A stretch of 64,000 nt of DNA, taken from the NCBI RefSeq assembly GCF_040222385.1, contig NZ_JAVKDF010000027.1, forward strand, positions 236,477-300,476, written 5' to 3'. The notes beneath the pieces are model-generated. The model saw nothing but the letters and a program-made list of their open reading frames with translations. It was not told the origin of the DNA and made no database searches. This stretch comes from Imperialibacter sp040222385 (lineage in GTDB: Bacteria > Bacteroidota > Bacteroidia > Cytophagales > Cyclobacteriaceae). Shown piece by piece: positions 55,998-64,000 of this stretch. The position numbers were made by a program, and so were the translations under genes. Position 1 is the first letter of the stretch; every line of letters starts with the position of its first letter.

Positions 55998-57189
55998 ATT
56001 GGCCTTTGAATACAAAACCCAGGGCAAAGCCAATAAGAATTATAATGGGGCGAGGCATTTTAGTGAACTGAAGCACCAGAAAAGTAATAATGATCACCAG
56101 AATATTGAGGAGGTTTTGCTCCAGGGGCTGGTAAAGCAAAAAAGCCGCTGCCACTACCATGCCCGCACTGGCGGCGTTGATCCCCTCCAGTGAGGCTTTC
56201 ACAGGCCGGTATTTTTTAAGCTGATCCCAAAATCTGGATACGAAGAAGATCAGGAAAGTGCCTGGGAGAAACACACCTACAGAGGCGATAACCGCACCCA
56301 TTATTTCACCGCTTGTCCCCCATTCTCGCATCGTCAGCGCACCAATAAAGGCACTGAAGGAAAAGGTAGGGCCGGGAATGGCTTGCACCAGGGCGTAGCC
56401 CGAAAGAAACTCCTCTGAGCTGAGGTAGCTTTTAAATTCAACAAACTCTGTATAGAGAAATGGAACAAGCACCTGTCCCCCACCAAAGATGAGGCTTCCG
56501 TTCCGATAAAAGTTCTCAAATAGCCTTATGGGCAGCGTAATGGCCTGGTACTTTGTAGCTGCGCCAAGTAGGGCTGCAAATATCAGCACGCCTGCCCAAA
56601 GGAAAAAGTTGGCCCATACGATGTTTATCTTTTGACGCTCTTCTTTTTCGTGCCTTTTGTATTTGGTGGATGAAATTACCCCACCTGCAAGTAAGAGTAC
56701 AGGGAACAAATAGGGAGAGCTGATAAAATAGGAGATTACTGCCGACCCAATGGCTAAAAAAATGCTGGTTCGGCTTTTTATCACCTTGCCCCAGATAAGC
56801 ACGGCAGAATAGGCAACGAAGGCTATCGCCATGGGCTGGATGAACCGGGTAAAATGGAGGCTGAGCTCTTTCACCTGTAGGCTGTTGATCAGGATGGCGG
56901 CCGCCGTCATGATAGTCACAGCTGGCAAAATCCAAACCAGCAGTGTCAGATATGCCAAAGGCGGCCCTCCCCTTTTGAAGCCTATAGCGGTAATTGTTTG
57001 TGTAGAGGTGGGGCCGGGTAGCAGGTTGCACAGCGCATGAAGCTCTATCAACTCCTCTTCCGTTAAATATGCCCTGAGCTTCACCATCCTGTCGAGAATG
57101 ATGGCAAAATGTGCTTGAGCACCGCCAAATGAAGTGATGGCGAGGATGAAAACGTCTTTGAGAAAGATGAAATTGCGAATATTGCGCAT
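55996..57189 (-). CDS. chrA: Chromate-transporter (CHR) family membrane protein
   Basis: A 397-residue membrane protein with two tandem CHR domains and about 10 membrane helices. CHR marks are seen twice: FGGAQAHFA and NLLPGPTSTQ in the first half, and FGGGQVLVPFLY and ALVQAIPGPTFSFSAFIG in the second. Members export chromate but some transport other anions, and the sequence does not fix the substrate. It starts seven bases after the stop of the oxygenase gene, so they probably share a transcript. Confidence 0.88.
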   Translation of the reverse strand: MRNIRNFIFLKDVFILAITSFGGAQAHFAIILDRMVKLRAYLTEEELIELHALCNLLPGPTSTQTITAIGFKRGGPPLAYLTLLVWILPAVTIMTAAAILINSLQVKELSLHFTRFIQPMAIAFVAYSAVLIWGKVIKSRTSIFLAIGSAVISYFISSPYLFPVLLLAGGVISSTKYKRHEKEERQKINIVWANFFLWAGVLIFAALLGAATKYQAITLPIRLFENFYRNGSLIFGGGQVLVPFLYTEFVEFKSYLSSEEFLSGYALVQAIPGPTFSFSAFIGALTMREWGTSGEIMGAVIASVGVFLPGTFLIFFVSRFWDQLKKYRPVKASLEGINAASAGMVVAAAFLLYQPLEQNLLNILVIIITFLVLQFTKMPRPIIILIGFALGFVFKGQ

Positions 57190-57196
57190 GGCAATA

Positions 57197-58168
57197 CTAT
57201 TTCTTGAGGCCTATTTCAGCTAACCTCTGTTGGAGGAAGGCTCCAGCTGTTATGTCATCGTATTTTTTAGGATGTTCACTATCAACACAGCTTTCCAGGC
57301 AGGTGAGATCCATATCGGACCGGGGATGCATAAAAAAAGGAATCGAATACCTTGACGTATGCATGAGCGCTCTTGGTGGGTTTACTACCCGGTGGATAGT
57401 GCTTTTAAGCTTGTCGTTGGTCAACCTGGCGAGCATGTCGCCAACGTTCACAACCAACTGCTCAGGTAGTGCGGTAATTGGAATCCACTTTCCGTCCCGC
57501 CTCAAAACCTGGAGGCCATCGGCACTGGCTCCCATCAAGAGCGTAATTAGGTTGATGTCACCATGTTCGGCTGCCCTTACCGCATCGGCCGGAATGGCGT
57601 CGGGATTCTCAATCGGAAAATAATGAATCGGTCTCAGGATACTGTTCCCATTTTTTACCCTTGATTCAAAATAGTCTTCCTCTAGCTCAAGATACAATGC
57701 AATGGCTCTCAGCATCGCTCTTCCTGCATTTTCAATAGTTCTGTAAGCTGTCAGGGCAATTCCTTCGAATTCTGGATTCTCTTCAGGCCAAATATTGTCA
57801 GGGTACTCCTCTTTGATCGGGTCGTTGTCGGTTACTTCCTGGCCGATATGATAAAACTCTTTTAAATCGCCGGTCGACCTTCCCTTCGCATGCTCCTTTC
57901 CCTTGGAAATATACCCCCTTTGACCAGCCAGCTCCGGCTTTTCATATTTTTGTTTTACTGCGTCAGGTTCGTCAAAGAACTTCTTGATGATACTGTAGAG
58001 CTTTTGCTGTAATTCGTCGGTCAAGCCGTGATTTTTGATAGAAACAAAGCCTATGTTGTTGTATGCTTCCCCGAGTTTCTCAACAAATTCTTTCTTTTTT
58101 TCAGCGTCTCCAGAAGTGAAATCAGCCAAATCGAGAGAGGGAACCGCATCAAATAGGACCTGGGCCAT
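57197..58168 (-). CDS. Isopenicillin-N-synthase-family 2OG-Fe(II) oxygenase
   Basis: A 323-residue non-haem iron enzyme. The N-terminal DIOX_N part has IGFVSIKNHGLTDELQ. The C-terminal jelly roll supplies the iron triad HxD in EHGDINLITLL and a distal histidine in STIHRVVNPP, with RYSIPFF providing the arginine that binds 2-oxoglutarate. Substrate is unknown; the family covers antibiotic, hormone and plant-like secondary-metabolite chemistry. It is first in a two-gene unit with chrA. The hairpin between it and the DUF4399 gene lies upstream of its start. Confidence 0.87.
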   Translation of the reverse strand: MAQVLFDAVPSLDLADFTSGDAEKKKEFVEKLGEAYNNIGFVSIKNHGLTDELQQKLYSIIKKFFDEPDAVKQKYEKPELAGQRGYISKGKEHAKGRSTGDLKEFYHIGQEVTDNDPIKEEYPDNIWPEENPEFEGIALTAYRTIENAGRAMLRAIALYLELEEDYFESRVKNGNSILRPIHYFPIENPDAIPADAVRAAEHGDINLITLLMGASADGLQVLRRDGKWIPITALPEQLVVNVGDMLARLTNDKLKSTIHRVVNPPRALMHTSRYSIPFFMHPRSDMDLTCLESCVDSEHPKKYDDITAGAFLQQRLAEIGLKK

Positions 58169-58208
58169 AGTTGCTTGTATTTTGTATAATGATAGTGAAA
58201 AACGAAAA

Positions 58209-58262
58209 AAAAAGCCACCATACTAACTTTCAAGTCACGTTGACTAAGTATGGTGGCTTTTT
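58209..58262 (-). terminator. Rho-independent terminator of the DUF4399 gene
   Basis: A 16-base perfect stem (AAAAAGCCACCATACT/AGTATGGTGGCTTTTT) encloses a 22-base loop and is followed on the minus strand by more Ts. It lies 17 bases past the DUF4399 stop. Confidence 0.88.
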
Positions 58263-58278
58263 AGCTGTTTTATAGAAA

Positions 58279-58737
58279 TTACTTCACGGTAATCTTGATG
58301 CTGGCGGCCATGTCAGGTCCATACGATGTGTGTACTCCATCAGCAAATTGCAGCGAGATAGTGTAGTCGCCTGGAGCAAGCTCAAGCTGGGTGTCAGTCT
58401 GGCCTTTGCCAAAATGAATGGTTGAATCACTGGCGGGAATTACCTCACCTTTTGGCCAAAATTCCTGATTGATAAGTATGTGATGATGGCCAAATCCTTC
58501 TTTTACCTGTCCTGCTGGTTCAACCTGCATGCCTTCCACACCCATTTCCACAAATACAGGGCTGCTTACCGTGGCTCCGTCGGCAGGAGATTTGAAAAAC
58601 ACCCGGGGCTTAACTGCTTCGGCAACAGTTTCTGTTGCTTCCGGAGTGCTGGCCGTCTCTTCTGTGTTTTCTGTTTTTGGGCTAGAGCATGCATATACAC
58701 CAAATGCTACCATAGCTCCTAAAAGAATTTTTCTCAT
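58279..58737 (-). CDS. DUF4399-domain lipoprotein
   Basis: A 152-residue lipoprotein (ATG at 58737, MRKILLGAM) with a lipobox-like VYAC near residue 17. A low-complexity linker of T, E and A follows. The DUF4399 domain (about 45-150) has FFKSPADGATVSSPVFVEM, the histidine-containing GHHHILIN and a final GDYTISLQFADGVHTSYGPD. Family members resemble Ig-like periplasmic domains of rod-shape or copper-binding type; function unknown. Its transcript ends at the terminator just downstream. Confidence 0.9.
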   Translation of the reverse strand: MRKILLGAMVAFGVYACSSPKTENTEETASTPEATETVAEAVKPRVFFKSPADGATVSSPVFVEMGVEGMQVEPAGQVKEGFGHHHILINQEFWPKGEVIPASDSTIHFGKGQTDTQLELAPGDYTISLQFADGVHTSYGPDMAASIKITVK

Positions 58738-58825
58738 AATTGACAATTTTTGTTGGTTCGTGTAAAATTATAACTCTTACCACGAAATAACCATCATAGT
58801 AGCAAATAGATTCGTGAGGAGACGC

Positions 58826-59518
58826 TTAATGAAGAATTTGTCGCAATACCTCCACCGACTTGAGTGAGCCCAGGGTGCCCAGGTGGTGATCGTAGAAGCT
58901 GATGACATTTTTCAAGGCCTCTCTTTTAATTTCCAGTGTGGCTTTCATTTCATGATTGTAAGGAGCGTGGTACAAAAACTCAATGAATGCCAGGACTTCC
59001 TTTGAGAGCACATCACTTTTCGTCAGGTGATAAACTTGCTGGTACAGGTCTTCAGTGTTCACCAGGTCAAAACCCAGGTACTGTGTAAACTTAACAAGGA
59101 ACTGTAGGTGAAAGCTTTCGAAATTGACGCTCAGCGTGTCGAACTCTTTGAGCGACTTGGCCACAAAATCAAACTGACCAGCATGATCATGCTCGTTTTC
59201 CCTTACGATCTTGCTCAGTACCTCACCCAAAAAGATGCCGATAGTCGTTTTTCGTATTTCAAAGGGAATATGTTGATACGGATAAAAACACTTTATTTCT
59301 GAAATACGATTGAGTTGCGCTCCGTCTTTATGATAGATTACCAAATCCAATAATGTGAGTGGCTGGTATAGCGCCATCTTTCCTTTTGATTTGGCCGACC
59401 TTACTCCATTAACAATGTAAGACTGCAAACCAAAATCCTCGGTATAAATGCGGGAGATAATCGACGTGTCCCGGTATTTGATGTAGTTGATAGCGATGCC
59501 ACGGGTTTTCTGTAGCAT
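58826..59518 (-). CDS. recO: DNA repair protein RecO
   Basis: A 230-residue RecO. The N-terminal OB fold starts with TRGIAINYIKYRDTSIISR and LQSYIVNGVRSAKSK, then a helical domain with FEIRKTTIGIFLGEVL. It loads RecA onto SSB-coated DNA with RecR in gap repair. No zinc-finger cysteines of the kind found in some RecO proteins are visible. The gene follows porZ by four bases, an arrangement I recall from other members of the phylum. Confidence 0.93.
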   Translation of the reverse strand: MLQKTRGIAINYIKYRDTSIISRIYTEDFGLQSYIVNGVRSAKSKGKMALYQPLTLLDLVIYHKDGAQLNRISEIKCFYPYQHIPFEIRKTTIGIFLGEVLSKIVRENEHDHAGQFDFVAKSLKEFDTLSVNFESFHLQFLVKFTQYLGFDLVNTEDLYQQVYHLTKSDVLSKEVLAFIEFLYHAPYNHEMKATLEIKREALKNVISFYDHHLGTLGSLKSVEVLRQILH

Positions 59519-59522
59519 GGCT

Positions 59523-61748
59523 CTAGTTGATTACAGCGATTTTTCCGACCACTGATTGACTGCCGTCTCGTGTGGCGGCAAACACAATGTAAATGCCGGA
59601 GGAGACTCTGGCTCCATTGTAGTCGGCCAGGTTCCAGGTCGCTGTTCCGCCTGTGCTGACCATTTCTCTGACCAGGCGACCTGCTTCGTTGGTGATTTTC
59701 ACTACTGCATCGTAGGCGAGACCCTCGATGGCCACCACACCATTGAAGCCAGGCCTCACAGGGTTTGGGAAGATCTTTGCCTTTTGCATGGCCTTGCTCG
59801 GAGCTGTTGCCGTTGTTCTGTACGACACCAGTCCACCAGAAGTAAGCACGAAGAGCTCACCCGAGCTATTATTAATTGTCAATTGCTGCACATCGTTGCT
59901 GGCTAAAGGGCTACTTTCTCTGGTAAAAGAGGTCAGAGTTCCCGCCCCATACTCATCGAGAAGGAACAAGCCTTTGTCTGTACCAATCCACTTTCTGTTT
60001 GCTCCGTCAATTTCTATCGCCTGAACGGCTTCTTCGTTCAATACAAAAGCGTTCTCTGCCACCGGATAGGAGATCAAAAGGTCAACTGGGTCGAACACTT
60101 CGTAGGTGTTGGCTACAATGGTCAAGCCGCCTGATGTTGCCAGCCAGGTATAGTCATCTTTGTCGAAGGCGAGGTCAGCCACCGTTGACGAGTTCAGACC
60201 CGATCCAGTATTGATGATTCTGTATTCTTTCGAATCGATGTTGAAAACAATGACTCCGCTATTTGACGAATGTGGCAAAATGCCCCAGAAATCGCCAAAG
60301 CTGTTTTGCTGAAGAGATACGGCTGGCGGTGCTGTATTGGGAATAAAGCTAAGAGGTTCCCAGCTGCCATCGGCAAGCATCATCATGTACTTGTTGCTGG
60401 CCTGATTGGAGGAGATAATCAGGTTGTTATTTTGATCTACGGCCATGGATGTCACAGGCACAAAGCCGTTGGTCGCCTGAATGAGGCTGCCCGGCGTTTG
60501 GTGGTCTATGAGCTTACCGGAGCTGTTTTGAATGATGCCTTTTCCATAGGCCAGGACATAAAAATCGTTGGAGCCACTTGTAGAGACAACGGATGATGCG
60601 TCCTTGAAAACAGAAAGATCTCCGGGCTGAACGTTCGTCCAGCCTTCGGTGCTAAAAATCGACACGGATGCGTTTCGGTTAAATGGAATAAGGCCATTAT
60701 ACTCAAAACCGCCACCGAGGCTAAAAACTGTATTGCCGATCGCCGAAACATCGGCAATGGTACTTTCGAACGGGCCATTCAACAAATAGTAGGCGATTCC
60801 CTCTGCGGTAGACTGGCCCAAACCATTTTTTTCATCTGCAAACCAGATGGTTCCACCGTCGACAAAGGCGTCTGCCACCACTGAGCTGTTTCCCAGGGTA
60901 AAGGCAGAGGTTTGCCCATTTACAGATCGTTTGGAGAGTTGGTTTCCTTTTCCATACAGCAACTCTCCATTTTGGAGCGTGAGAAACTCGGGTTTAGTAG
61001 TAAACGTGATTTCCTCCCAGCCTCTTCCTTCATTTACCCATAGCCGCCCCTGCGTGCTGGCAGCGTAGGAAATTTCTTCGGAAACTTCAATGAGATCAAT
61101 TTGACCTACCCCCTCAAGCGATCGCTTCCAATTACGGAAGTCAAGCAGGTTAGCATTGGTTCGGTGGCCTGAAATGATGCCGGCTGTGGTAGCAAGCACA
61201 ATGCTGTCTCCTTTAATGCCTCCGTCCAGAATGCCTACGGTCGTTCCGTTCCTTCCCAGCTCCCGATAGTCATTCACAACCTGAAATGAGTGCAGGTCAA
61301 TTTCCAGCATGCCAAAGCTGGTAGTAGCGAAAAAGGTTTCTTCCCCGACGAAGATATTGTTAATGACTTTACTGGAAGTGATATTGGCACGCATCAGGTC
61401 GTTGACATTAATAGTCTCTGACTCTTTGAGGATATCAATATTGCCATTGGCATAGCCAATGAGAAGAGAGCTGCTTGACTCATGCGCCGCAAGTGCTGTG
61501 ATACCCACATCGCTTAAACCATTGGCTTTGGTGATTTTTCTGATAGCCATGTTTTCACCGTCAACCTCTATCAGGCTATGAAAGGCGTTGCTGTAGATTT
61601 GTTCCTTTAGCTTGACTACTCCATATCCCTGGTTATAGTTGAAGTGCGTTCGCCACTGCCCCACAGGTATGTCGTTTTGCCCTTGGGCAACAGCGGTCAA
61701 CAAGAGAAGTGCAAAAGAGACTAGCGAGCTTTTTCTATTTCTTGTCAT
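59523..61748 (-). CDS. porZ: Type IX secretion system protein PorZ
   Basis: A 741-residue exported protein. The ATG at 61748 (MTRNRKSSLV) overlaps the tdk stop by 14 bases; the upstream ATG at 61805 adds a poor leader. A signal peptide is cut after AVAQG near residue 24. Two beta-propeller domains follow, the first with the PorZ start VGQWRTHFNYNQGYGVVKL and KANGLSDVGITAL. The C-terminal 85 residues form a T9SS type A sorting domain, starting IFPNPVRPGFNG and ending VVGKIAV. PorZ acts in A-LPS/substrate attachment on the cell surface with PorU, PorV and PorQ. It lies in a unit with tdk and recO. Confidence 0.88.
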   Translation of the reverse strand: MTRNRKSSLVSFALLLLTAVAQGQNDIPVGQWRTHFNYNQGYGVVKLKEQIYSNAFHSLIEVDGENMAIRKITKANGLSDVGITALAAHESSSSLLIGYANGNIDILKESETINVNDLMRANITSSKVINNIFVGEETFFATTSFGMLEIDLHSFQVVNDYRELGRNGTTVGILDGGIKGDSIVLATTAGIISGHRTNANLLDFRNWKRSLEGVGQIDLIEVSEEISYAASTQGRLWVNEGRGWEEITFTTKPEFLTLQNGELLYGKGNQLSKRSVNGQTSAFTLGNSSVVADAFVDGGTIWFADEKNGLGQSTAEGIAYYLLNGPFESTIADVSAIGNTVFSLGGGFEYNGLIPFNRNASVSIFSTEGWTNVQPGDLSVFKDASSVVSTSGSNDFYVLAYGKGIIQNSSGKLIDHQTPGSLIQATNGFVPVTSMAVDQNNNLIISSNQASNKYMMMLADGSWEPLSFIPNTAPPAVSLQQNSFGDFWGILPHSSNSGVIVFNIDSKEYRIINTGSGLNSSTVADLAFDKDDYTWLATSGGLTIVANTYEVFDPVDLLISYPVAENAFVLNEEAVQAIEIDGANRKWIGTDKGLFLLDEYGAGTLTSFTRESSPLASNDVQQLTINNSSGELFVLTSGGLVSYRTTATAPSKAMQKAKIFPNPVRPGFNGVVAIEGLAYDAVVKITNEAGRLVREMVSTGGTATWNLADYNGARVSSGIYIVFAATRDGSQSVVGKIAVIN

Positions 61749-62334
61749 TACCCATAGCTTCCCAAAAGCATTTGCGGCACCTTGCTTCATAGGCTTCTTT
61801 TTCACCGAGCATTATTTTATTGTTTCCCAACGAAGTACGATATGAGTAGGAAGCAACGTCGCCACAGTTCATACATATTGCGTGAATTTTTGTCACAAAT
61901 TCTGCGACAGCCATTAGCTGTGGCATACAGCCAAATGGCTTGCCCATAAAGTCCATATCGAGGCCAGCCAGTATCACTCTCTTGCCTTTATTTGCAAGTG
62001 CTACACTTACGTTAACGATTTCGTCATCAAAAAATTGAGCTTCGTCTATGCCTACCACCTGGCTCTCTCCGGCCAGCAAAATAACATCGTCGGCAAATTG
62101 AACAGGGGTTGACCGGATGCTTCGGTCGTTGTGCGACACCACATTTTTGTCGTGGTATCTTTTCTCAATGGCAGGTTTGAATATCTCCACTTTCTGTCCA
62201 GCAATTACCGCCCTGTTCAATCGCCTGATGAGCTCTTCTGTTTTACCCGAAAACATGGAGCCACAGATTACCTCAATCCAGCCCGACCGACGGCTTTCCC
62301 TTCCCGACCCTTCTAAATGTGGCTCTATTAGCAT
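61735..62334 (-). CDS. tdk: Thymidine kinase
   Basis: A 199-residue type II thymidine kinase that phosphorylates thymidine for salvage. The Walker A loop GSMFSGKT is at residues 25-32, with Lys31. The Walker B/lasso region has VVGIDEAQFF. Four cysteines of the zinc ribbon are in CMNC and CRKC near the C terminus. It starts eight bases past the ferredoxin stop and overlaps porZ, so this is a ferredoxin-tdk-porZ-recO unit. Confidence 0.95.
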   Translation of the reverse strand: MLIEPHLEGSGRESRRSGWIEVICGSMFSGKTEELIRRLNRAVIAGQKVEIFKPAIEKRYHDKNVVSHNDRSIRSTPVQFADDVILLAGESQVVGIDEAQFFDDEIVNVSVALANKGKRVILAGLDMDFMGKPFGCMPQLMAVAEFVTKIHAICMNCGDVASYSYRTSLGNNKIMLGEKEAYEARCRKCFWEAMGNDKK

Positions 62335-62342
62335 TCTTTCCT

Positions 62343-62666
62343 TTATCCTGTGTAGTCAATATGCGGGAATTTATTCTCATCCGCTACACTTATTTCAATA
62401 TCGTTCGAGACCCGGCACTGGCAGGCAAGTCGCTCTTTGCCTTCCAGCCTACCCATTTCCACATACTTTTTTTCCGCTTCGGTCAGTTCACCAAGCAATG
62501 CCAGCCCTTCATGAACGATCGCCTTGCAGGTTGTACATCGCCCTTTGCCGCCGCAGGCGTGCATCCAGTCAATGTAGTTTTCCTGCAAAATAGAAAGGAG
62601 GGTTCGGCCACTATTTTCGCTGAATAGGCGTTTGTTATTCAGGTTTTGTATAACGATCTTGGGCAT
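62343..62666 (-). CDS. 2Fe-2S ferredoxin
   Basis: A 107-residue plant-type [2Fe-2S] ferredoxin. The cluster cysteines are Cys38, Cys44 and Cys47 in HACGGKGRCTTC (C-x5-C-x2-C) and Cys82 in ACQCRV. The ATG at 62666 (MPKIVIQNL) is chosen; an ATG at 62720 would add a leader overlapping the divergent gene. Its partner oxidoreductase is unknown. It is the first gene of a leftward unit with tdk, porZ and recO. Confidence 0.92.
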   Translation of the reverse strand: MPKIVIQNLNNKRLFSENSGRTLLSILQENYIDWMHACGGKGRCTTCKAIVHEGLALLGELTEAEKKYVEMGRLEGKERLACQCRVSNDIEISVADENKFPHIDYTG

Positions 62667-62671
62667 AAAAC

Positions 62672-62679
62672 TAGCTTTG
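62672..62679 (+). promoter_or_regulatory. Putative -7 promoter box of the acidic-protein gene
   Basis: TAGCTTTG matches TAnnTTTG and lies 17 bases before the acidic-protein ATG. A TTTG at 62645-62648 is 23 bases upstream, near the -33 spacing, and falls inside the first ferredoxin codons. Confidence 0.4.
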
Positions 62680-62696
62680 CAAAAGAAACAAAATAT

Positions 62697-63998
62697 ATGC
62701 GGGAGAGCAAACTGAATCATGAGGCTATAGAAGCGTTTGCTGAATTGTTTACAAAGAGAGCTTGTGATTCTTTCTTTGAAGGCACTGATACTATTTCGGG
62801 GAAGGAAATAGTGGATTTAACTCCTGTAAAGCAGGTGAATTATTTTGTGTTGAAAATTCTTTTTCGCAAATGGCAAAAAGAGACGCTGCGCCTGCAGAGC
62901 CCCTATTTTAATTATAAAAATGAAGATGTTCGTAAGGCTCTTCTATCATTTATGAATGCGCTTTCCCAGCAGATAAAGGTTAATAGGGTGAACTTTGAGC
63001 CTTTGCTACAGCAAGCTACCAGGGAAGCAATTTTACTGATTGTGACTCCCTACGATTTTTTCAGAGAGGAATTGACCGGGCACGAAAGCGGCAAGCTGAA
63101 TGACAAGTATTTGAAAAACAGTTCAAAATACATTAAGGTCAATCAAGAAATTTTTGAAAGCTATGTAGCGCTTTTTGAGGAGAAAGCGGAGGGCGAGTTG
63201 TCGCATGACGACGCTGTTGTTTTACTCGATGAGCTTTTTGCTGCTGGAGACCTCTCCATGGAAAACCGCCAGGAGTATGAGGAGAGGTTTAGCGAAGTAG
63301 CACAGGTTGATTTCTCAACTTTTGTAGAGGAGGAGGATTCGTCGGAAGAAGATGACGACGACAATGATGATGATTTTGATGAAAATCCGGAAGAGGAAGA
63401 GAGTGAAACCTCAGAAGACGAGGAGGATGATAGCTCAATGACTGTGGAAGACAGAGGCCCAGCCGAAACGGCAGAAGAGGACGAAGATGATGAGTTGATA
63501 CGTTTTGTTGACGAGGAGGAAGGCGACGAGGAAGACGAGAAACCCTCCTATGATGCCTTGGAAGAAGTGCAGGAAACGCAGCCAGAGGAGGAGGTTAAGG
63601 GCAAGGGTTCATTTGAGTTTTTGGGAGATGAAGAAAGCGATGATGACGCTGAGCCGGATGCTGCACCCTTGAACAAGCAGTTTTCGTCTGAAAAAACGCC
63701 GCTCCATGAGCAGCTAAAAGCCGAGCAAAGGCCTTCTTTGGCTGAGGTGCATCAAAGTCAAAAAATTGATAGCATAGCTGGCAGCATCACGGTTAATCAA
63801 CGCTATATGTTTGTTAACGAGTTGTTTGATGGTGACAGCGACGTTTTTCTGGCCGCAATGAAGAAAGTGGAGGGCTGCGATAGTTTCGACGATGCTGTTG
63901 AACTCCTTATCCAAACCTATTCCAAAAAACTGGAGTGGGACATGAACGCTCCTGAGGTAAAGGAGCTCCTTAAAATTGTCTTCAAAAAGTTTCGCTAG
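62697..63998 (+). CDS. Acidic conserved protein of unknown function
   Basis: A 433-residue protein that ends just inside the window. The N-terminal 200 residues are helical and contain VNYFVLKILFRKWQKETLRL and ILLIVTPYDFFREELTG. A long aspartate/glutamate-rich region follows (about 205-330, for example EEDSSEEDDDDNDDD). The C-terminal 90 residues (INQRYMFVNELFDGDSD-like, then WDMNAPEVKELLKIVFKKF) look like a folded domain. It has no signal peptide. Acidic tracts suggest a nucleic-acid mimic, chaperone-like or ribosome/chromatin interaction, but this is inference. Its start is only 30 bases from the divergent ferredoxin start. Confidence 0.7.
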   Translation: MRESKLNHEAIEAFAELFTKRACDSFFEGTDTISGKEIVDLTPVKQVNYFVLKILFRKWQKETLRLQSPYFNYKNEDVRKALLSFMNALSQQIKVNRVNFEPLLQQATREAILLIVTPYDFFREELTGHESGKLNDKYLKNSSKYIKVNQEIFESYVALFEEKAEGELSHDDAVVLLDELFAAGDLSMENRQEYEERFSEVAQVDFSTFVEEEDSSEEDDDDNDDDFDENPEEEESETSEDEEDDSSMTVEDRGPAETAEEDEDDELIRFVDEEEGDEEDEKPSYDALEEVQETQPEEEVKGKGSFEFLGDEESDDDAEPDAAPLNKQFSSEKTPLHEQLKAEQRPSLAEVHQSQKIDSIAGSITVNQRYMFVNELFDGDSDVFLAAMKKVEGCDSFDDAVELLIQTYSKKLEWDMNAPEVKELLKIVFKKFR

Positions 63999-64000
63999 CC

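Overview
The window looks like chromosomal DNA of a Bacteroidota bacterium, most likely of the order Cytophagales. The support is a gliding/type IX secretion lipoprotein (GldJ type), PorZ with a C-terminal T9SS sorting domain, DUF4175, DUF1573, DUF4399 and TapB-like families, NRDE and PyrC variants typical of the phylum, several TAnnTTTG -7 promoter boxes, and the near absence of Shine-Dalgarno sequences. There are no insertion sequences, phage genes or CRISPR arrays. Gene density is high and most genes are core or conserved accessory functions.

Region by region: 0.1-4.2 kb is a fatty-acid beta-oxidation operon (marR, fadN-type dehydrogenase/hydratase, fadA thiolase) read leftwards. 4.3-6.1 kb encodes a secreted TPR protein. 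6.09-6.45 kb is a non-coding stretch with several DnaA boxes and an AT-rich segment. 6.4-11.9 kb is a leftward block (Ig-like lipoprotein, methyltransferase, mnmG, ybeY, RsbW-like kinase), with two parS-type palindromes between mnmG and ybeY. The DnaA boxes, the parS pair, mnmG and a local change in G/C skew together make this the best candidate for the chromosomal replication origin region. 11.9-22.4 kb holds a large DUF4175 membrane/coiled-coil protein, exonuclease III, comF, gldJ and mfd. 22.5-35.1 kb is a mixed metabolic region: a lone heme-copper oxidase subunit III, S1/P1 nuclease, YjjX-type NTPase, amidohydrolase, an unusual NRAMP-like transporter, a full-length 5-oxoprolinase and an ALDH7-type dehydrogenase. 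35.2-40.8 kb has a receiver-only regulator, an unknown alpha-helical protein, tRNA-Ala, an NlpC/P60 lipoprotein, asparagine synthetase and a nucleotidyltransferase-fold protein that lacks two of three expected catalytic acids. 41-49 kb carries gcvP, an M28 peptidase, a DEAD-box helicase, pyrC and tRNA-His. 49.3-55.9 kb has a CocE-type hydrolase, a two-component system next to phased direct repeats and a DUF1573 gene, a 56-residue membrane peptide gene, tRNA-Val, a predicted propeller lipoprotein and a universal stress protein. 56-64 kb has chrA, a 2OG-Fe(II) oxygenase, DUF4399, then a leftward cluster ferredoxin-tdk-porZ-recO, and a divergent gene for a very acidic protein.

How genes work together: FadN and FadA perform the last three steps of beta-oxidation under a MarR regulator. 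GldJ and PorZ belong to the gliding/T9SS machinery, and TdK, RecO and Mfd serve nucleotide supply and DNA repair. The OmpR-type regulator probably controls the region between its own kinase and the DUF1573 gene. No classical defence island or novel multi-gene system is evident. The strongest unusual signals are the origin/parS region, the degenerate CD-NTase-like protein, metal-site changes in the NRAMP-like protein, PyrC and YbeY, and the phased repeats beside the two-component system. All functional calls rest on reading motifs by eye; no database search was run.
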